50,968 nucleotides of DNA from assembly GCA_019410105.1 (NCBI GenBank), contig DXTB01000004.1:1-50968 (forward strand), given 5' to 3'. This DNA is from Clostridiales bacterium. GTDB taxonomy: Bacteria > Bacillota_A > Clostridia > Oscillospirales > Oscillospiraceae. Made by a program: the position numbers and the translations under genes. The notes under the pieces are model-generated. The model saw nothing but the letters and a program-made list of their open reading frames with translations. It was not told the origin of the DNA and ran no database searches. This document shows, one piece after another, positions 42,279-50,848 of the stretch (position 1 is its first letter; each line of letters opens with the position of its first letter).

Positions 42279-43130
42279 TCAATTTTTCCCCGACTTTCCG
42301 TTTTCCCTCAGCAGCACCTGGTCACTGGTCTGGTACTCCCGGGCGTAGCGTCCGGGGGAGGTGCCGGTGAGGTGGCCGAAGGTGCGGATAAAGTGGGAGT
42401 TGTCCGAGAAGCCGGACATCTCGCCGGCCTGCTGGACGCTCACGCCCTCCTTAAGCAGCTGGCGGGCCTTAAGGACCCGGCTATAGATGATGTACTCCAT
42501 CACAGAGAAGCCGGTGGCCGATTTGAAAATGCGGCACAGGTAGTGCTTGCTGATATAGAACTGGCTGGCGATCTGATCCAGAGTGAGGGGCTCAGAGAGG
42601 TTGTTGCGGATATAGTCCAGGATGGGGGCCACACGGAGAAAGTCCTTGTTGCGTACCGCATCACCGGCAGTGGCAGAGGTGAGGATGGGAGCGGCACGCA
42701 GCAGCAGATTCAAAAGGGCGATGGTCTGGTGGATGTCGCTGCCGAAGCTGCCGTCGTTTTTGTTGCGCTCCAGGGCCTGGAAGAGCTCGATGATCTCGAT
42801 CATCTGCTCGCTGGTCATGGCAGCCCGCAGAAAGCTGTCCCGGGTCAGCTGCATAAAGTCGGTCTGGGGGGTGGAGAGATCAGAGAGCGTTTTGCGGCTG
42901 ACGTGGAGGACATAGCGGGCGTGAAACCCGGTGGCGATGGTGCGGTGAAGGGTATTTTCACCAATCAGATATAAAGTGCCACGGCGCAGGGGATAGACCT
43001 GGTCACTGACAAAAATATTGCCCGGGCTGGTCAGGGGCAGAAAGAGTTCATAGTAGTCATGAAAATGGAGTCGGCTCATGCTCCAGGTTTCATTGTGATT
43101 GAGCTGAAGATGAAAGTCAACGTTGGTCAT
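42279..43130 (-). CDS. AraC-family regulator, probable controller of the hydroxyglutarate operon
   Basis: This 283-residue protein joins an N-terminal cupin-like effector domain (about 1-140; MSRLHFHDYYELFLPL, YPLRRGTLYLI) to two helix-turn-helix motifs of AraC type (about 175-275; LDQIASQFYISKHYLCRIFKSATGFSVMEYI and VQQAGEMSGFSDNSHFIRTFGHLTGTSPGRYAREY). Its start is ATG 43130, with GGGAGG 7 nt upstream; a longer TTG start at 43166 lacks such a site. It is divergent from gctA, with 264 bp between, the usual position for a local activator. Control of glutamate fermentation is inferred from position only. Confidence 0.85.
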   Translation of the reverse strand: MTNVDFHLQLNHNETWSMSRLHFHDYYELFLPLTSPGNIFVSDQVYPLRRGTLYLIGENTLHRTIATGFHARYVLHVSRKTLSDLSTPQTDFMQLTRDSFLRAAMTSEQMIEIIELFQALERNKNDGSFGSDIHQTIALLNLLLRAAPILTSATAGDAVRNKDFLRVAPILDYIRNNLSEPLTLDQIASQFYISKHYLCRIFKSATGFSVMEYIIYSRVLKARQLLKEGVSVQQAGEMSGFSDNSHFIRTFGHLTGTSPGRYAREYQTSDQVLLRENGKSGKN

Positions 43131-43207
43131 ATAAGGGCCTCCCACTGGAAGAACTGTACAATTCAAGCAAAAACATGGGGCAGAGACTTGCCCGCTTTTG
43201 TTGGTTG

Positions 43208-43220
43208 TGTTATGATAACA
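43208..43220. repeat. 13-bp palindrome in the araC-gctA intergenic region
   Basis: TGTTAT-G-ATAACA is a perfect inverted repeat located just downstream of the minus-strand -10 box, so it could be an autoregulatory operator. No known consensus (Rex, CodY, cre) is matched. Confidence 0.5.
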
Positions 43221-43248
43221 TTATAGCATGGGAAGCGAATATATGCAA
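43220..43248 (-). promoter_or_regulatory. Promoter of the AraC gene
   Basis: On the minus strand a perfect TATAAT (43225-43220) preceded by TGC, with a weak -35 TTGCAT (43248-43243) at 17 nt spacing. Confidence 0.65.
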
Positions 43249-43281
43249 ACTTTTCGCCAAGTTCCCCAAAGACCTTTTGCA

Positions 43282-43308
43282 CATCTTGTGATAGACTGGC
43301 ACAAGATG
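43282..43308. repeat. 9-bp inverted repeat upstream of gctA
   Basis: CATCTTGTG (43282-43290) and CACAAGATG (43300-43308) are perfect inverted arms separated by 9 bp, about 90 bp before the gctA start. A candidate operator or leader hairpin. A gctA promoter was not confidently located. Confidence 0.6.
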
Positions 43309-43394
43309 AACCAGAGCGTGTAATTCTGGAAATCACGCGAAGTCAGGGAATAAAAACCGTACATCGAAAAAATTGTGTAATGGGGGTTTTCATT

Positions 43395-44492
43395 ATGAAC
43401 AAAGTCTACACCTTGCACGACGCGGTTGCCAAGTTCGTCGAGAGCGGAGATTGCATCTCCTTCGGCGGCTTTACCACCAACCGTAAGCCCTATGCCGCGG
43501 TGGCTGAGATCCTGCGCCAGGGCCAGAAGGACTTCACTGTCTGGGCCGGTCCTGCCGGCGGCGACTGGGATATGCTGATCGGCGAGGGCCGTGTTAAGGC
43601 TTACATCAACTGCTACACCGCCAACTCCGGCTACACCAACATCTCCCGCCGCTTCCGTGCTGCCATCGAGAAGGGCCAGCTGACCTACGAGGACTACTCT
43701 CAGGACGTGCTGATGCTGCAGCTGCATGCCGCTTCCCTGGGCCTGCCCTTCCTGCCCGTGCGTCTGATGCAGGGTTCCGGTCTGATGAAGTACTGGGGCA
43801 TCAGCGAGGAGCAGCGCAAGACCCTGGACAAGGTGGACGACCTGAAGTGCGTTGAGGTGGACAACCCCTTCAACCCCGGTGAGAAGGTTGTTGCTGTTCC
43901 CGTGCCCAAGCTGGACACCGCCATCATCCACGTGCAGAAGGCCTCTCCCGACGGCACCTGCATCATCGAGGGCGACGAGTTCCACGATGTGGACATCGCC
44001 GTGGCCGCCCGTAAGGTCATCGTCACCTGTGAGGATCTGGTCAGCGACGAGTACATCCGCCGCGATCCTACCCTGACCCGCATCTTCGGTCAGTGCGTGG
44101 ACGCCGTGGTTCACTGCCCCTACGGCGCTTGGCCCTCTCAGTGCTACAACTACTACGACAACGACTCCCACGCTCTGAAGGAGTACGACAAGGCCTCCAA
44201 GTATCAGGACGCCGAGGACGCCAAGGCTCAGCTGGCCAAGGCCGCTGCCAAGGCTGAGAAGGCCGCCGCTGCCAAGCCCGACGACGCCAAGCTGGCTGAG
44301 GCTGCTGCCAAGGCTAAGAAGGCTGCCGAGGACGCCGAGGCCGGCGTGGCCATCCCCGAGACCTTCAAGGACTATCTGGATAAGTGGGTCTACAGCGTCA
44401 AGGATAACGACGAGCTGCTGGACAAGGTGGGCGGTTCCCGTCTGCTGCGCCTGAAGAACGAGCCCCACCTGGGTTATTCCACCAGACACTAA
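43395..44492 (+). CDS. gctA: Glutaconate CoA-transferase subunit A with Ala/Lys-rich insertion
   Basis: With GctB it transfers CoA from acetyl-CoA or glutaconyl-CoA to (R)-2-hydroxyglutarate, activating it for dehydration. At 365 residues it is longer than the Acidaminococcus subunit (about 320). The family fold is clear (YTLHDAVAKFVESGDCISFGGFTTNRKP; LMQGSGLMKYWGISEE; PNPF-like DNPFNPGEKV; EGDEFHDVD). The extra length is a low-complexity Ala/Lys/Glu/Asp segment at about residues 272-317 (44208-44345), predicted as a charged helix before the C-terminal WVYSVKDNDELL. ATG 43395 has GGGGG 8 nt upstream. It is the first gene of the operon. Confidence 0.93.
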   Translation: MNKVYTLHDAVAKFVESGDCISFGGFTTNRKPYAAVAEILRQGQKDFTVWAGPAGGDWDMLIGEGRVKAYINCYTANSGYTNISRRFRAAIEKGQLTYEDYSQDVLMLQLHAASLGLPFLPVRLMQGSGLMKYWGISEEQRKTLDKVDDLKCVEVDNPFNPGEKVVAVPVPKLDTAIIHVQKASPDGTCIIEGDEFHDVDIAVAARKVIVTCEDLVSDEYIRRDPTLTRIFGQCVDAVVHCPYGAWPSQCYNYYDNDSHALKEYDKASKYQDAEDAKAQLAKAAAKAEKAAAAKPDDAKLAEAAAKAKKAAEDAEAGVAIPETFKDYLDKWVYSVKDNDELLDKVGGSRLLRLKNEPHLGYSTRH

Positions 44493-44513
44493 GAAGTAGG
44501 GAGGTATATTGTC

Positions 44514-45317
44514 ATGTCTGATTATACTAAGTACACGAAGCAGGAGATGCAGGCTTACGCCATTGCTAAGAACATCAAGGAGAATCAGATCGTCATCGTG
44601 GGCACCGGCCTTCCTCTGATCGGCGCCTCCCTGGCCAAGCGGGCTGTCTGCCCCTCCTGTCACCCCATCGTAGAGAGCGGCCTGATGGACTGCTCCCCCG
44701 TGGAAGTGCCCCGCAGCGTGGGCGACAACCGCTTCATGGCTCACTGTGCCGTGCAGTGGCCCAACATCCGCTTCATCGGCTTTGAGGCCAATGAGTGGCT
44801 GCACGACGCCGACCGCCTGGTGGCCTTCATCGGCGGCGCCCAGATCGACCCCTACGGCAACGTGAACTCCACCTGCATCTACGGCAAGGGCGACTATGTC
44901 AAGCCCCAGACCCGTTTCACCGGTTCCGGCGGCGCCAACGGCATTGCCACCTACTGCAACACCATCATCATGATGCAGCACCAGAAGCGCCGCTTCATGG
45001 AGAAGATCGACTACATCACCTCCTGCGGCTGGATGGACGGCCCTGGCGGCCGTGAGCGCGCTGGCCTGCCCGGCAACCGTGGTCCCCAGATGGTGGTTAC
45101 CGACCTGGGCATCATGAAGTTTGACGAGGAGACCAAGCGGATGTACCTGGCCTACTACTATCCGTTCTCCAGCCCCGAGATGGTTCAGGAGAACACCGGC
45201 TTCGAGATCGACGTGTCCCGTGCTGAGCTGATGGAGGGTCCCAGCCCCGACATCATCAAGCTGATCCGTGAGGAGATCGACCCCGGCCAGGCCTTCATCA
45301 AGGTGCCGAAGGACTAA
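44514..45317 (+). CDS. gctB: Glutaconate CoA-transferase subunit B
   Basis: This 267-residue beta subunit carries the catalytic glutamate. E54 in CHPIVESGLMD matches the position of the active-site Glu54 known for the Acidaminococcus enzyme. Other family blocks: IVIVGTGLPLIGASLAKR (about 27-43), NVNSTCIYGKGDYVKPQTRFTGSGGANGIATY. The ATG has GGGAGG upstream. The gap to gctA is 21 bp, consistent with stoichiometric expression of the heteromer. Confidence 0.95.
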   Translation: MSDYTKYTKQEMQAYAIAKNIKENQIVIVGTGLPLIGASLAKRAVCPSCHPIVESGLMDCSPVEVPRSVGDNRFMAHCAVQWPNIRFIGFEANEWLHDADRLVAFIGGAQIDPYGNVNSTCIYGKGDYVKPQTRFTGSGGANGIATYCNTIIMMQHQKRRFMEKIDYITSCGWMDGPGGRERAGLPGNRGPQMVVTDLGIMKFDEETKRMYLAYYYPFSSPEMVQENTGFEIDVSRAELMEGPSPDIIKLIREEIDPGQAFIKVPKD

Positions 45318-45356
45318 TTCCATCAAACCAACTTTTATATATAGGAGGAACTGACA

Positions 45357-47108
45357 TTGGGTAACTATTCCATGCCTCGTTATTTCCAGAATATGCCCAC
45401 CGTGGGCAAGGCCGTCCGTCCTAACCCCGAGAACGTGGCCGAGCTGAAGGCCGTCGAGGAGGACATCCACGCCAAGATCGTGGCTGCCCTGGCTGCTGGT
45501 AAGAAGGACGAGGATATGAACGCCAAGGGCCAGATGACCGCCATGCAGCGTGTCTCCATGCTGGTGGATCCCGGAACCTGGTGCCCCCTGAACAGCCTGT
45601 ATAATCCCCAGGACAACAAGAACGGCTCCACCTCCATCATCAAGGGTCTGGGCCGCGTCAACGGCAAGTGGTGCGTGGTCATCGCTTCCGATAACAAGAA
45701 GCACGCCGGCACCTGGGTGCCCGGCCAGGCTGACAACCTGCTGCGCGGCAGCGATACTGCCAAGCGTCTGCGTATCCCCCTGGTGTACCTCCTGAACTGC
45801 GCCGGCGTGGAGCTGGACCAGCAGGAGAAGGTGTACCCCAACCGTCGCGGCGGCGGTACTCCCTTCTACCGCAACTCTGAGCTCAACCAGATGGGCATCC
45901 CCGTCATCGTCGGCATCTACGGCACCAACCCCGCCGGCGGCGGCTATCACTCCATCAGCCCCACCATCCTCATCGCCCATGAGAAGGCCAACATGGCCGT
46001 GGGCGGCGCCGGCATCGTGGGCGGCATGAACCCCAAGGGTTATGTGGACATGGAGGCCGCTCTGGCTCAGATCGAGGCCACTAAGGGCCTGCGCGCGGAT
46101 CCTCCCGGAACCGTGGCCATCCACTACGGCGAGACCGGCTTCTTCCGTGAGGTGTACTCCGGTGAGGACGGCGTGATTGCCGGCATCAAGAAGTATCTGG
46201 ACATGCTGCCCTCCTACGATCTGGAGTTCTTCCGCGTGGACACTCCCCAGTCTCCCGCTGCTTCCGACGTAGAGCTGTATGACCTGGTGCTCAACAACAA
46301 GAAGCGTCCCTACGACATGTACTCTGTCATCGCCCGCCTGTTCGACGGCAGCCAGTTCATGGAGTACAAGAAGGGCTATGGCCCCGAGATGATCACCGGC
46401 CTGGCCAAGGTGGACGGCCTTCTGGTGGGCGTGGTTGCCAACCAGCAGGGCGTGTTCCCCAACTACCCCGAGTATAAGCAGGGCGCCATGGGCGTGGGCG
46501 GCAAGCTGTACCGCCAGGGCCTGATCAAGATGAACGAGTTCGTCACCCTGTGTGCCCGTGACCGTCTGCCCATGATCTGGATCCAGGATACCACCGGCAT
46601 CGACGTTGGCAACGACGCTGAGAAGGCCGAGCTGCTGGGTCTGGGCCAGAGCCTGATCTACTCCATCCAGAGCAGCAAGCTGCCCATGATGGAGATCACT
46701 CTGCGCCGCGGCACCGCCGCCGCCCACTACGTGCTGGGTGGTCCTCAGGGCAACGACAACAACGCCTTCTCTCTGGGCACCGCTGCCACCGAGATCAACG
46801 TCATGAACGGCGAGACCGCTGCCAACGCCATGTACACCGGCCGTCTGGCCAAGGATCAGAAGGCTGGCAAGGATCTGCAGCCCACCATCGACAAGATGAA
46901 CGCCCTGATTAACGACTACAACGAGAAGTCCAAGCCCTTCTTCTGCGCCAAGGCTGGCCTGGTGGACGAGATCGTGGATATGCCCATGATGCGCAACTAC
47001 ATCGTGGCTTTCGCCGATTCCTGCTACCAGAACCCCGAGAGCATCTGCCCCTTCCATCAGATGCTGCTGCCCCGTACCATCCGGGACTACGAGACCTTCA
47101 AGAAGTAA
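45357..47108 (+). CDS. gcdA: Glutaconyl-CoA decarboxylase alpha subunit (carboxyltransferase)
   Basis: It moves CO2 from glutaconyl-CoA to the biotin of the gamma subunit, giving crotonyl-CoA; the membrane beta subunit later releases CO2 and pumps Na+. The 583-residue protein has the two crotonase-like carboxyltransferase halves (about 60-310 and 320-570; RIPLVYLLNCAGVELDQQEKVYPN, YGTNPAGGGYHSISP, GGAGIVGGMNPKGYVD; RDRLPMIWIQDTTGIDVGNDAEKAE, RRGTAAAHYVLGGPQG). The start is TTG 45357, 8 nt after AGGAGG; the N-terminus GNYSMPRYFQNMP resembles known GcdA starts, whereas the next ATG (45372) would cut it. Confidence 0.95.
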   Translation: MGNYSMPRYFQNMPTVGKAVRPNPENVAELKAVEEDIHAKIVAALAAGKKDEDMNAKGQMTAMQRVSMLVDPGTWCPLNSLYNPQDNKNGSTSIIKGLGRVNGKWCVVIASDNKKHAGTWVPGQADNLLRGSDTAKRLRIPLVYLLNCAGVELDQQEKVYPNRRGGGTPFYRNSELNQMGIPVIVGIYGTNPAGGGYHSISPTILIAHEKANMAVGGAGIVGGMNPKGYVDMEAALAQIEATKGLRADPPGTVAIHYGETGFFREVYSGEDGVIAGIKKYLDMLPSYDLEFFRVDTPQSPAASDVELYDLVLNNKKRPYDMYSVIARLFDGSQFMEYKKGYGPEMITGLAKVDGLLVGVVANQQGVFPNYPEYKQGAMGVGGKLYRQGLIKMNEFVTLCARDRLPMIWIQDTTGIDVGNDAEKAELLGLGQSLIYSIQSSKLPMMEITLRRGTAAAHYVLGGPQGNDNNAFSLGTAATEINVMNGETAANAMYTGRLAKDQKAGKDLQPTIDKMNALINDYNEKSKPFFCAKAGLVDEIVDMPMMRNYIVAFADSCYQNPESICPFHQMLLPRTIRDYETFKK

Positions 47109-47135
47109 GACCGGCCTGAAATGACCGGCGTGTGC

Positions 47136-47189
47136 GCCGGGACCCCATTTGGGGTCCCGGCACCATATCCAATCCCCCGCGCAGCGGGG
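47136..47189 (+). other. Two intercistronic hairpins between gcdA and hgdC
   Basis: GCCGGGACCCC/GGGGTCCCGGC (47136-47161, 5-nt loop inside) and CCCCGC/GCGGGG (47175-47189). Neither has a T-tail. They may shield the highly expressed gct-gcd part of the mRNA from 3' decay and lower expression of the activator HgdC, which is needed only catalytically. Confidence 0.65.
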
Positions 47190-47217
47190 AAACCATATTT
47201 TTGACGGAGCGAGTTTG

Positions 47218-48015
47218 ATGGATAACATTTACACTCTTGGTATCGATATTGGTTCCACTGCCTCCAAGTGCGTGATCCTGCGCGATGGCAAGGAGATCGT
47301 CAGCAAGTCTCTGATTTCCGTCGGCGCCGGCACCAGCGGTCCCCAGCGGGCCATTGCTGAGGTGCTGGAGAACGCGGGCATGACCCGGGATCAGATGGCC
47401 TATGTGCTGGCCACCGGCTACGGCCGTAATTCCCTGGAGGGGATCGCCGACCACCAGATGAGCGAGCTGAGCTGTCACGCCAAGGGCGCCAGCTTCCTGT
47501 TCCCCGACGTGCACACCGTCATCGACATCGGCGGCCAGGACGTAAAGGTCCTGCAGATCGAAAATGGTATGATGACCAACTTTGTCATGAATGACAAGTG
47601 CGCCGCCGGTACCGGCCGGTTCCTGGACGTTATGGCCCGGGTGCTGGAGGTCAAGGTGGAGGAGCTGGGAGATCTGGCGGCCAAGTCCACCAAGGATGTG
47701 GCCATCAGCTCCACCTGTACCGTGTTTGCCGAAAGCGAGGTCATCAGCCAGCTGGCGATGGACACCGACAAGTGCGACATCATCAACGGTATCCACCACT
47801 CTGTGGCCGCCCGTGTGGCCGGCCTGGCCCACCGCGTGGGCGTGCGGGAGCTGGTGGTTATGACCGGCGGCGTGGCCCAGAACTCCGGCGTGGTCAAGGC
47901 GCTGGAGGAGGAGCTGGGACACACCATCCACACCTCCCCCCTGACCCAGTATAACGGGGCCTTGGGAGCGGCACTGTTTGCGTATCAGCGGTACCTGAAG
48001 GAGCAAAAGGACTGA
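47218..48015 (+). CDS. hgdC: 2-hydroxyglutaryl-CoA dehydratase activator
   Basis: This ATP-driven activator (archerase) injects one electron into the HgdAB dehydratase. It has 265 residues, an ASKHA ATPase fold ([15 protein letters not shown] at the N-terminus; [24 protein letters not shown]) and the two cysteines that share one [4Fe-4S] cluster across the homodimer: C128 in [11 protein letters not shown] and C167 in [14 protein letters not shown] 47218 is used with ACGGAGCGA upstream; an open frame continues upstream but without signal. The gene order hgdC-hgdA-hgdB matches Acidaminococcus. Confidence 0.96.
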   Translation: MDNIYTLGIDIGSTASKCVILRDGKEIVSKSLISVGAGTSGPQRAIAEVLENAGMTRDQMAYVLATGYGRNSLEGIADHQMSELSCHAKGASFLFPDVHTVIDIGGQDVKVLQIENGMMTNFVMNDKCAAGTGRFLDVMARVLEVKVEELGDLAAKSTKDVAISSTCTVFAESEVISQLAMDTDKCDIINGIHHSVAARVAGLAHRVGVRELVVMTGGVAQNSGVVKALEEELGHTIHTSPLTQYNGALGAALFAYQRYLKEQKD

Positions 48016-48069
48016 TCCTTTTGCGAGACAACAATAATATGGACGATTTTAAGTGAGGAGGACACAACA

Positions 48070-49533
48070 ATGGCTAAAGAAGTAAGCCCCGGCGTCAAGG
48101 CTCTGCGCAAGGTCGTCGAGGATGTGTATGCTGACGCCCGTAAGGCCCATGCCGAGGGCAAATTGGTAGGTTGGTCCAGCTCCAAGTTCCCCTGTGAGCT
48201 GGCTGAGGCCTTTGATCTGAACGTGATGTACCCCGAGAACCAGGCCGCTGGTATCGCCGCCAACCGTGACGGTGAGATCATGTGTAAGGCTGCCGAGGAG
48301 CTGGGTTACGACAACGACATCTGCGGCTACGCCCGCATCAGCCTGGCCTATGCCGCCGGCAAGCGTGCGTCCCGGAAGTTTGACCCCGAGACCCTGGAGT
48401 ATATCATCGATCCCAAGAGCGGCAAGCCTCTGAAGGACGAGAACGGCAACGTGGTCATCGACCCCGAGACCGGCAAGCCCAAGAAGGATCCCAAGACCAT
48501 GCAGCCCTACACCGTGCTGGATGACATCTATGAGATCGAGGCTCTGCCCGAGACCACCGAGAAGGAGATCGCCTACAAGAACTTCCGCCGTGAGGCCATC
48601 AAGCCTTACCGCCAGATGCGTATGCCCCAGCCCGACTTCGTGCTGTGCTGCAACAACATCTGTAACTGCATGACCAAGTGGTATGAGAACATTGCCCGTA
48701 TGTGCAACATCCCCCTGATCATGATCGACATCCCCTACAACAACACTGTTGAGGTCCACGACACCAACGTGGCTTATGTCCGCGCTCAGTTTGACGCCGC
48801 CATCCACCAGCTGGAGGAGCTGACCGGCAAGAAGTTCGACGAGAAGAAGTTCGAGCACGCCTGCGAGAACGCCAACCGCACCGCCAAGGCCTGGCTGCGC
48901 GTGTGTGACTACCTGCAGTACAAGCCCGCTCCCTACAGCGGCTTCGATCTGTTCAACCACATGGCCGACGTGGTAACCGCCCGTGGCCGCGTGGCTGCCG
49001 CCGAGGCCTTTGAGCTGCTGGAGAAGGACCTGGCTGAGGCCGTCAAGGAAGGCAAGAGCACCACTCCCTTCCCCGAGAAGTACCGCGTTATGTTCGAGGG
49101 TATCCCCTGCTGGCCCAAGCTGCCCAACCTGTTCAAGCCTCTGAAGGCCAACGGCGTCAACGTGACCGCCGTTGTGTACGCCCCCGCCTTCGGCTTCGTG
49201 TACAACAACATGGATGAGATGGCTCGTGCCTACTACAAGGCCCCCAACTCCGTGTGTATCGAGCAGGGCGTTGATTGGCGTGAGGGCATCTGCCGGGACA
49301 ACAAGGTGGACGGCGTGCTGGTCCACTACAACCGTTCCTGCAAGCCCTGGTCTGGCTACATGGCCGAGATGCAGCGCCGCTTTACCAAGGATCTGGGTGT
49401 TCCCTGCGCCGGCTTCGACGGCGACCAGGCCGATCCCCGGAACTTTAACGAGGCCCAGTATGAGACCCGTGTCCAGGGCCTGGTGGAGGCCATGGAGGCC
49501 AATCAAGCGAAGAAGGAGGCTGAGGCGAAATGA
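48070..49533 (+). CDS. hgdA: (R)-2-hydroxyglutaryl-CoA dehydratase alpha subunit
   Basis: With HgdB it dehydrates (R)-2-hydroxyglutaryl-CoA to glutaconyl-CoA through a ketyl radical. This 487-residue protein of the FldB/FldC dehydratase family has the family pattern LVGWSSSKFPCELAEAFDLNVMYPENQAA near residue 33-60, CGYARISLAYAAG around C85 and PDFVLCCNNICNCMTKW (about 187-205), with Cys candidates for the iron-sulfur cluster. Residues 112-142 form a hydrophilic insert with two IDP..GKP motifs. ATG 48070 has GAGGAGG upstream. The stop overlaps the hgdB start by 4 nt. Confidence 0.95.
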   Translation: MAKEVSPGVKALRKVVEDVYADARKAHAEGKLVGWSSSKFPCELAEAFDLNVMYPENQAAGIAANRDGEIMCKAAEELGYDNDICGYARISLAYAAGKRASRKFDPETLEYIIDPKSGKPLKDENGNVVIDPETGKPKKDPKTMQPYTVLDDIYEIEALPETTEKEIAYKNFRREAIKPYRQMRMPQPDFVLCCNNICNCMTKWYENIARMCNIPLIMIDIPYNNTVEVHDTNVAYVRAQFDAAIHQLEELTGKKFDEKKFEHACENANRTAKAWLRVCDYLQYKPAPYSGFDLFNHMADVVTARGRVAAAEAFELLEKDLAEAVKEGKSTTPFPEKYRVMFEGIPCWPKLPNLFKPLKANGVNVTAVVYAPAFGFVYNNMDEMARAYYKAPNSVCIEQGVDWREGICRDNKVDGVLVHYNRSCKPWSGYMAEMQRRFTKDLGVPCAGFDGDQADPRNFNEAQYETRVQGLVEAMEANQAKKEAEAK

Positions 49534-50666
49534 GCACCGAAGTTTTGCTGAACGAGTTTAAGGAATGTTCCGAACACCCCTATCGGGTAATCTCCGCCTA
49601 TAAGCAGGAGGGTAAGAAGGTCATCGGCGTACTGCCCTACTTTGCTCCCGTGGAGCTGGTCGTGGCCGCCGGTATGGTGCCCATGGGCATCTGGGGCAGC
49701 AACAAGAAGACCATCGCCATGGCCAAGGAGTACTGCGCCACCTTCTACTGCACCATCGCTCAGCTGGCTCTGGAGATGCTGCTGGACGGCACCCTGGATC
49801 AGCTGGATGGTATCATCACCCCCACCATCTGCGACACCCTGCGTCCCATGAGCCAGAACTTCCGCGTGGCCATGGAGGGCAAGCTGCCCTGCATCTTCCT
49901 GGCTCATCCCCAGAACCGTAAGCCCGCCTTCGGCCTGCAGTTCACCGTGGACCAGTACATGCACGTGAAGAGCGAGCTGGAGAAGATCTCCGGCAACACC
50001 ATCACCGACGAGGCTCTCCGGGACGCCATCAAGGTCATGAACCGCAGCCGCAAGGCCCGCCGCGAGTTCGTGAAGCTGGCCGGTCAGCACCCCGAGGCCA
50101 TCTCCGCTGTGGAGCGCTCCGCCGTGCTCCGCTCCGCTTGGTTCATGGAGCCCGCTGTCCACGCTGAGAAGCTGGAAGAGCTGAATGCCGAGCTGGCTAA
50201 GCTGCCCGCCTCCAACTGGAAGGGCAAGAAGATCGTCACCTCCGGCATCATCTGCGACAACCCCAAGCTGCTGCAGATCTTCGACGACAACAACATCGCT
50301 ATCGCTGCCGACGACGTGGCCCAGGAGACCCGTGCTTTCCGTGTGGACGCCAGCGAGGAGGGCGATCCCATGATGGCTCTGGCTCAGCAGTTTGCCGACC
50401 AGGACTACGATGTGCTCCTGTACGATGAGTACTCCAACAAGAACCGCCGCGCCGACTTTGTGGTGCAGCTGGTGAAGGAGTCCGGCGCTCAGGGTCTGGT
50501 GCTGTTCATGCAGCAGTTCTGCGACCCCGAGGAGATGGAGTACCCCTACCTGAAGAAGGCTCTGGACGACGCCGGTATCCCCCACGTCAAGCTGGGCGTG
50601 GACCAGCAGATGCGCGACTTTGGCCAGGCCAGCACCGCCATCCAGGCCTTCGCCGACGTGCTGTAA
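49530..50666 (+). CDS. hgdB: (R)-2-hydroxyglutaryl-CoA dehydratase beta subunit
   Basis: This 378-residue subunit completes the HgdAB dehydratase. The family pattern is visible: GKKVIGVLPYFAPVELVVAAGMVPMGIWGSN (about 28-58), KEYCATFYCTIAQLALEM (cluster Cys region) and PTICDTLRPMSQN, with a C-terminal FMQQFCDPEEMEYPYLKKAL. It starts at ATG 49530 inside the end of hgdA (ATGA overlap), with AAGAAGGAGG upstream. Translational coupling matches the 1:1 complex. Confidence 0.95.
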   Translation: MSTEVLLNEFKECSEHPYRVISAYKQEGKKVIGVLPYFAPVELVVAAGMVPMGIWGSNKKTIAMAKEYCATFYCTIAQLALEMLLDGTLDQLDGIITPTICDTLRPMSQNFRVAMEGKLPCIFLAHPQNRKPAFGLQFTVDQYMHVKSELEKISGNTITDEALRDAIKVMNRSRKARREFVKLAGQHPEAISAVERSAVLRSAWFMEPAVHAEKLEELNAELAKLPASNWKGKKIVTSGIICDNPKLLQIFDDNNIAIAADDVAQETRAFRVDASEEGDPMMALAQQFADQDYDVLLYDEYSNKNRRADFVVQLVKESGAQGLVLFMQQFCDPEEMEYPYLKKALDDAGIPHVKLGVDQQMRDFGQASTAIQAFADVL

Positions 50667-50693
50667 GTTTTCCGTTAAAGTACCGGGAATTTC

Positions 50694-50723
50694 TTGACAG
50701 AAATCCTGCAAAAATGTTACAAT
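50694..50723 (+). promoter_or_regulatory. Internal promoter ahead of gcdC
   Basis: A perfect TTGACA (50694-50699), an 18-nt spacer and TACAAT (50718-50723) with extended -10 TGT. It lies 28 nt after the hgdB stop and would start a second transcript for the biotin carrier and whatever follows outside the window. Confidence 0.8.
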
Positions 50724-50734
50724 GGTTGTAATTT

Positions 50735-50771
50735 CGGTCCTTCGCCCGTTCTGCGGGCGGGCGAAGGACCG
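50735..50771 (+). other. 5' leader hairpin of the gcdC transcript
   Basis: Arms CGGTCCTTCGCCCG (50735-50748) and CGGGCGAAGGACCG (50758-50771), 14 bp perfect, 9-nt loop. It starts about 12 nt after the -10 box, so it would form the very 5' end of the transcript, as in mRNA-stabilising leader hairpins. The sequence after it (50772-50848) is AT-rich with no long T-run, so it is not a clear terminator. Confidence 0.7.
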
Positions 50772-50848
50772 ACCGTTTGATTTTTCGGCCGTCAAAAAAC
50801 GACTGGAAAGTCAACCCATTCCATTTTTAGAAAAGGGGAAAACAAACT

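Noticed and set aside
43282..43308. Rex redox-regulator operator
   Set aside because: Rex sites read TTGTG-N8-CACAA. Here the spacing between TTGTG and CACAA is 9, so the match is off by one; kept only as an unassigned inverted repeat.
43221..47228. A 1335-codon open frame on the minus strand across gctA-gctB-gcdA
   Set aside because: Same cause: antisense of strongly codon-biased genes. The translation is Val/Gly/His/Leu-rich with no domain, and it spans three well-recognised genes.
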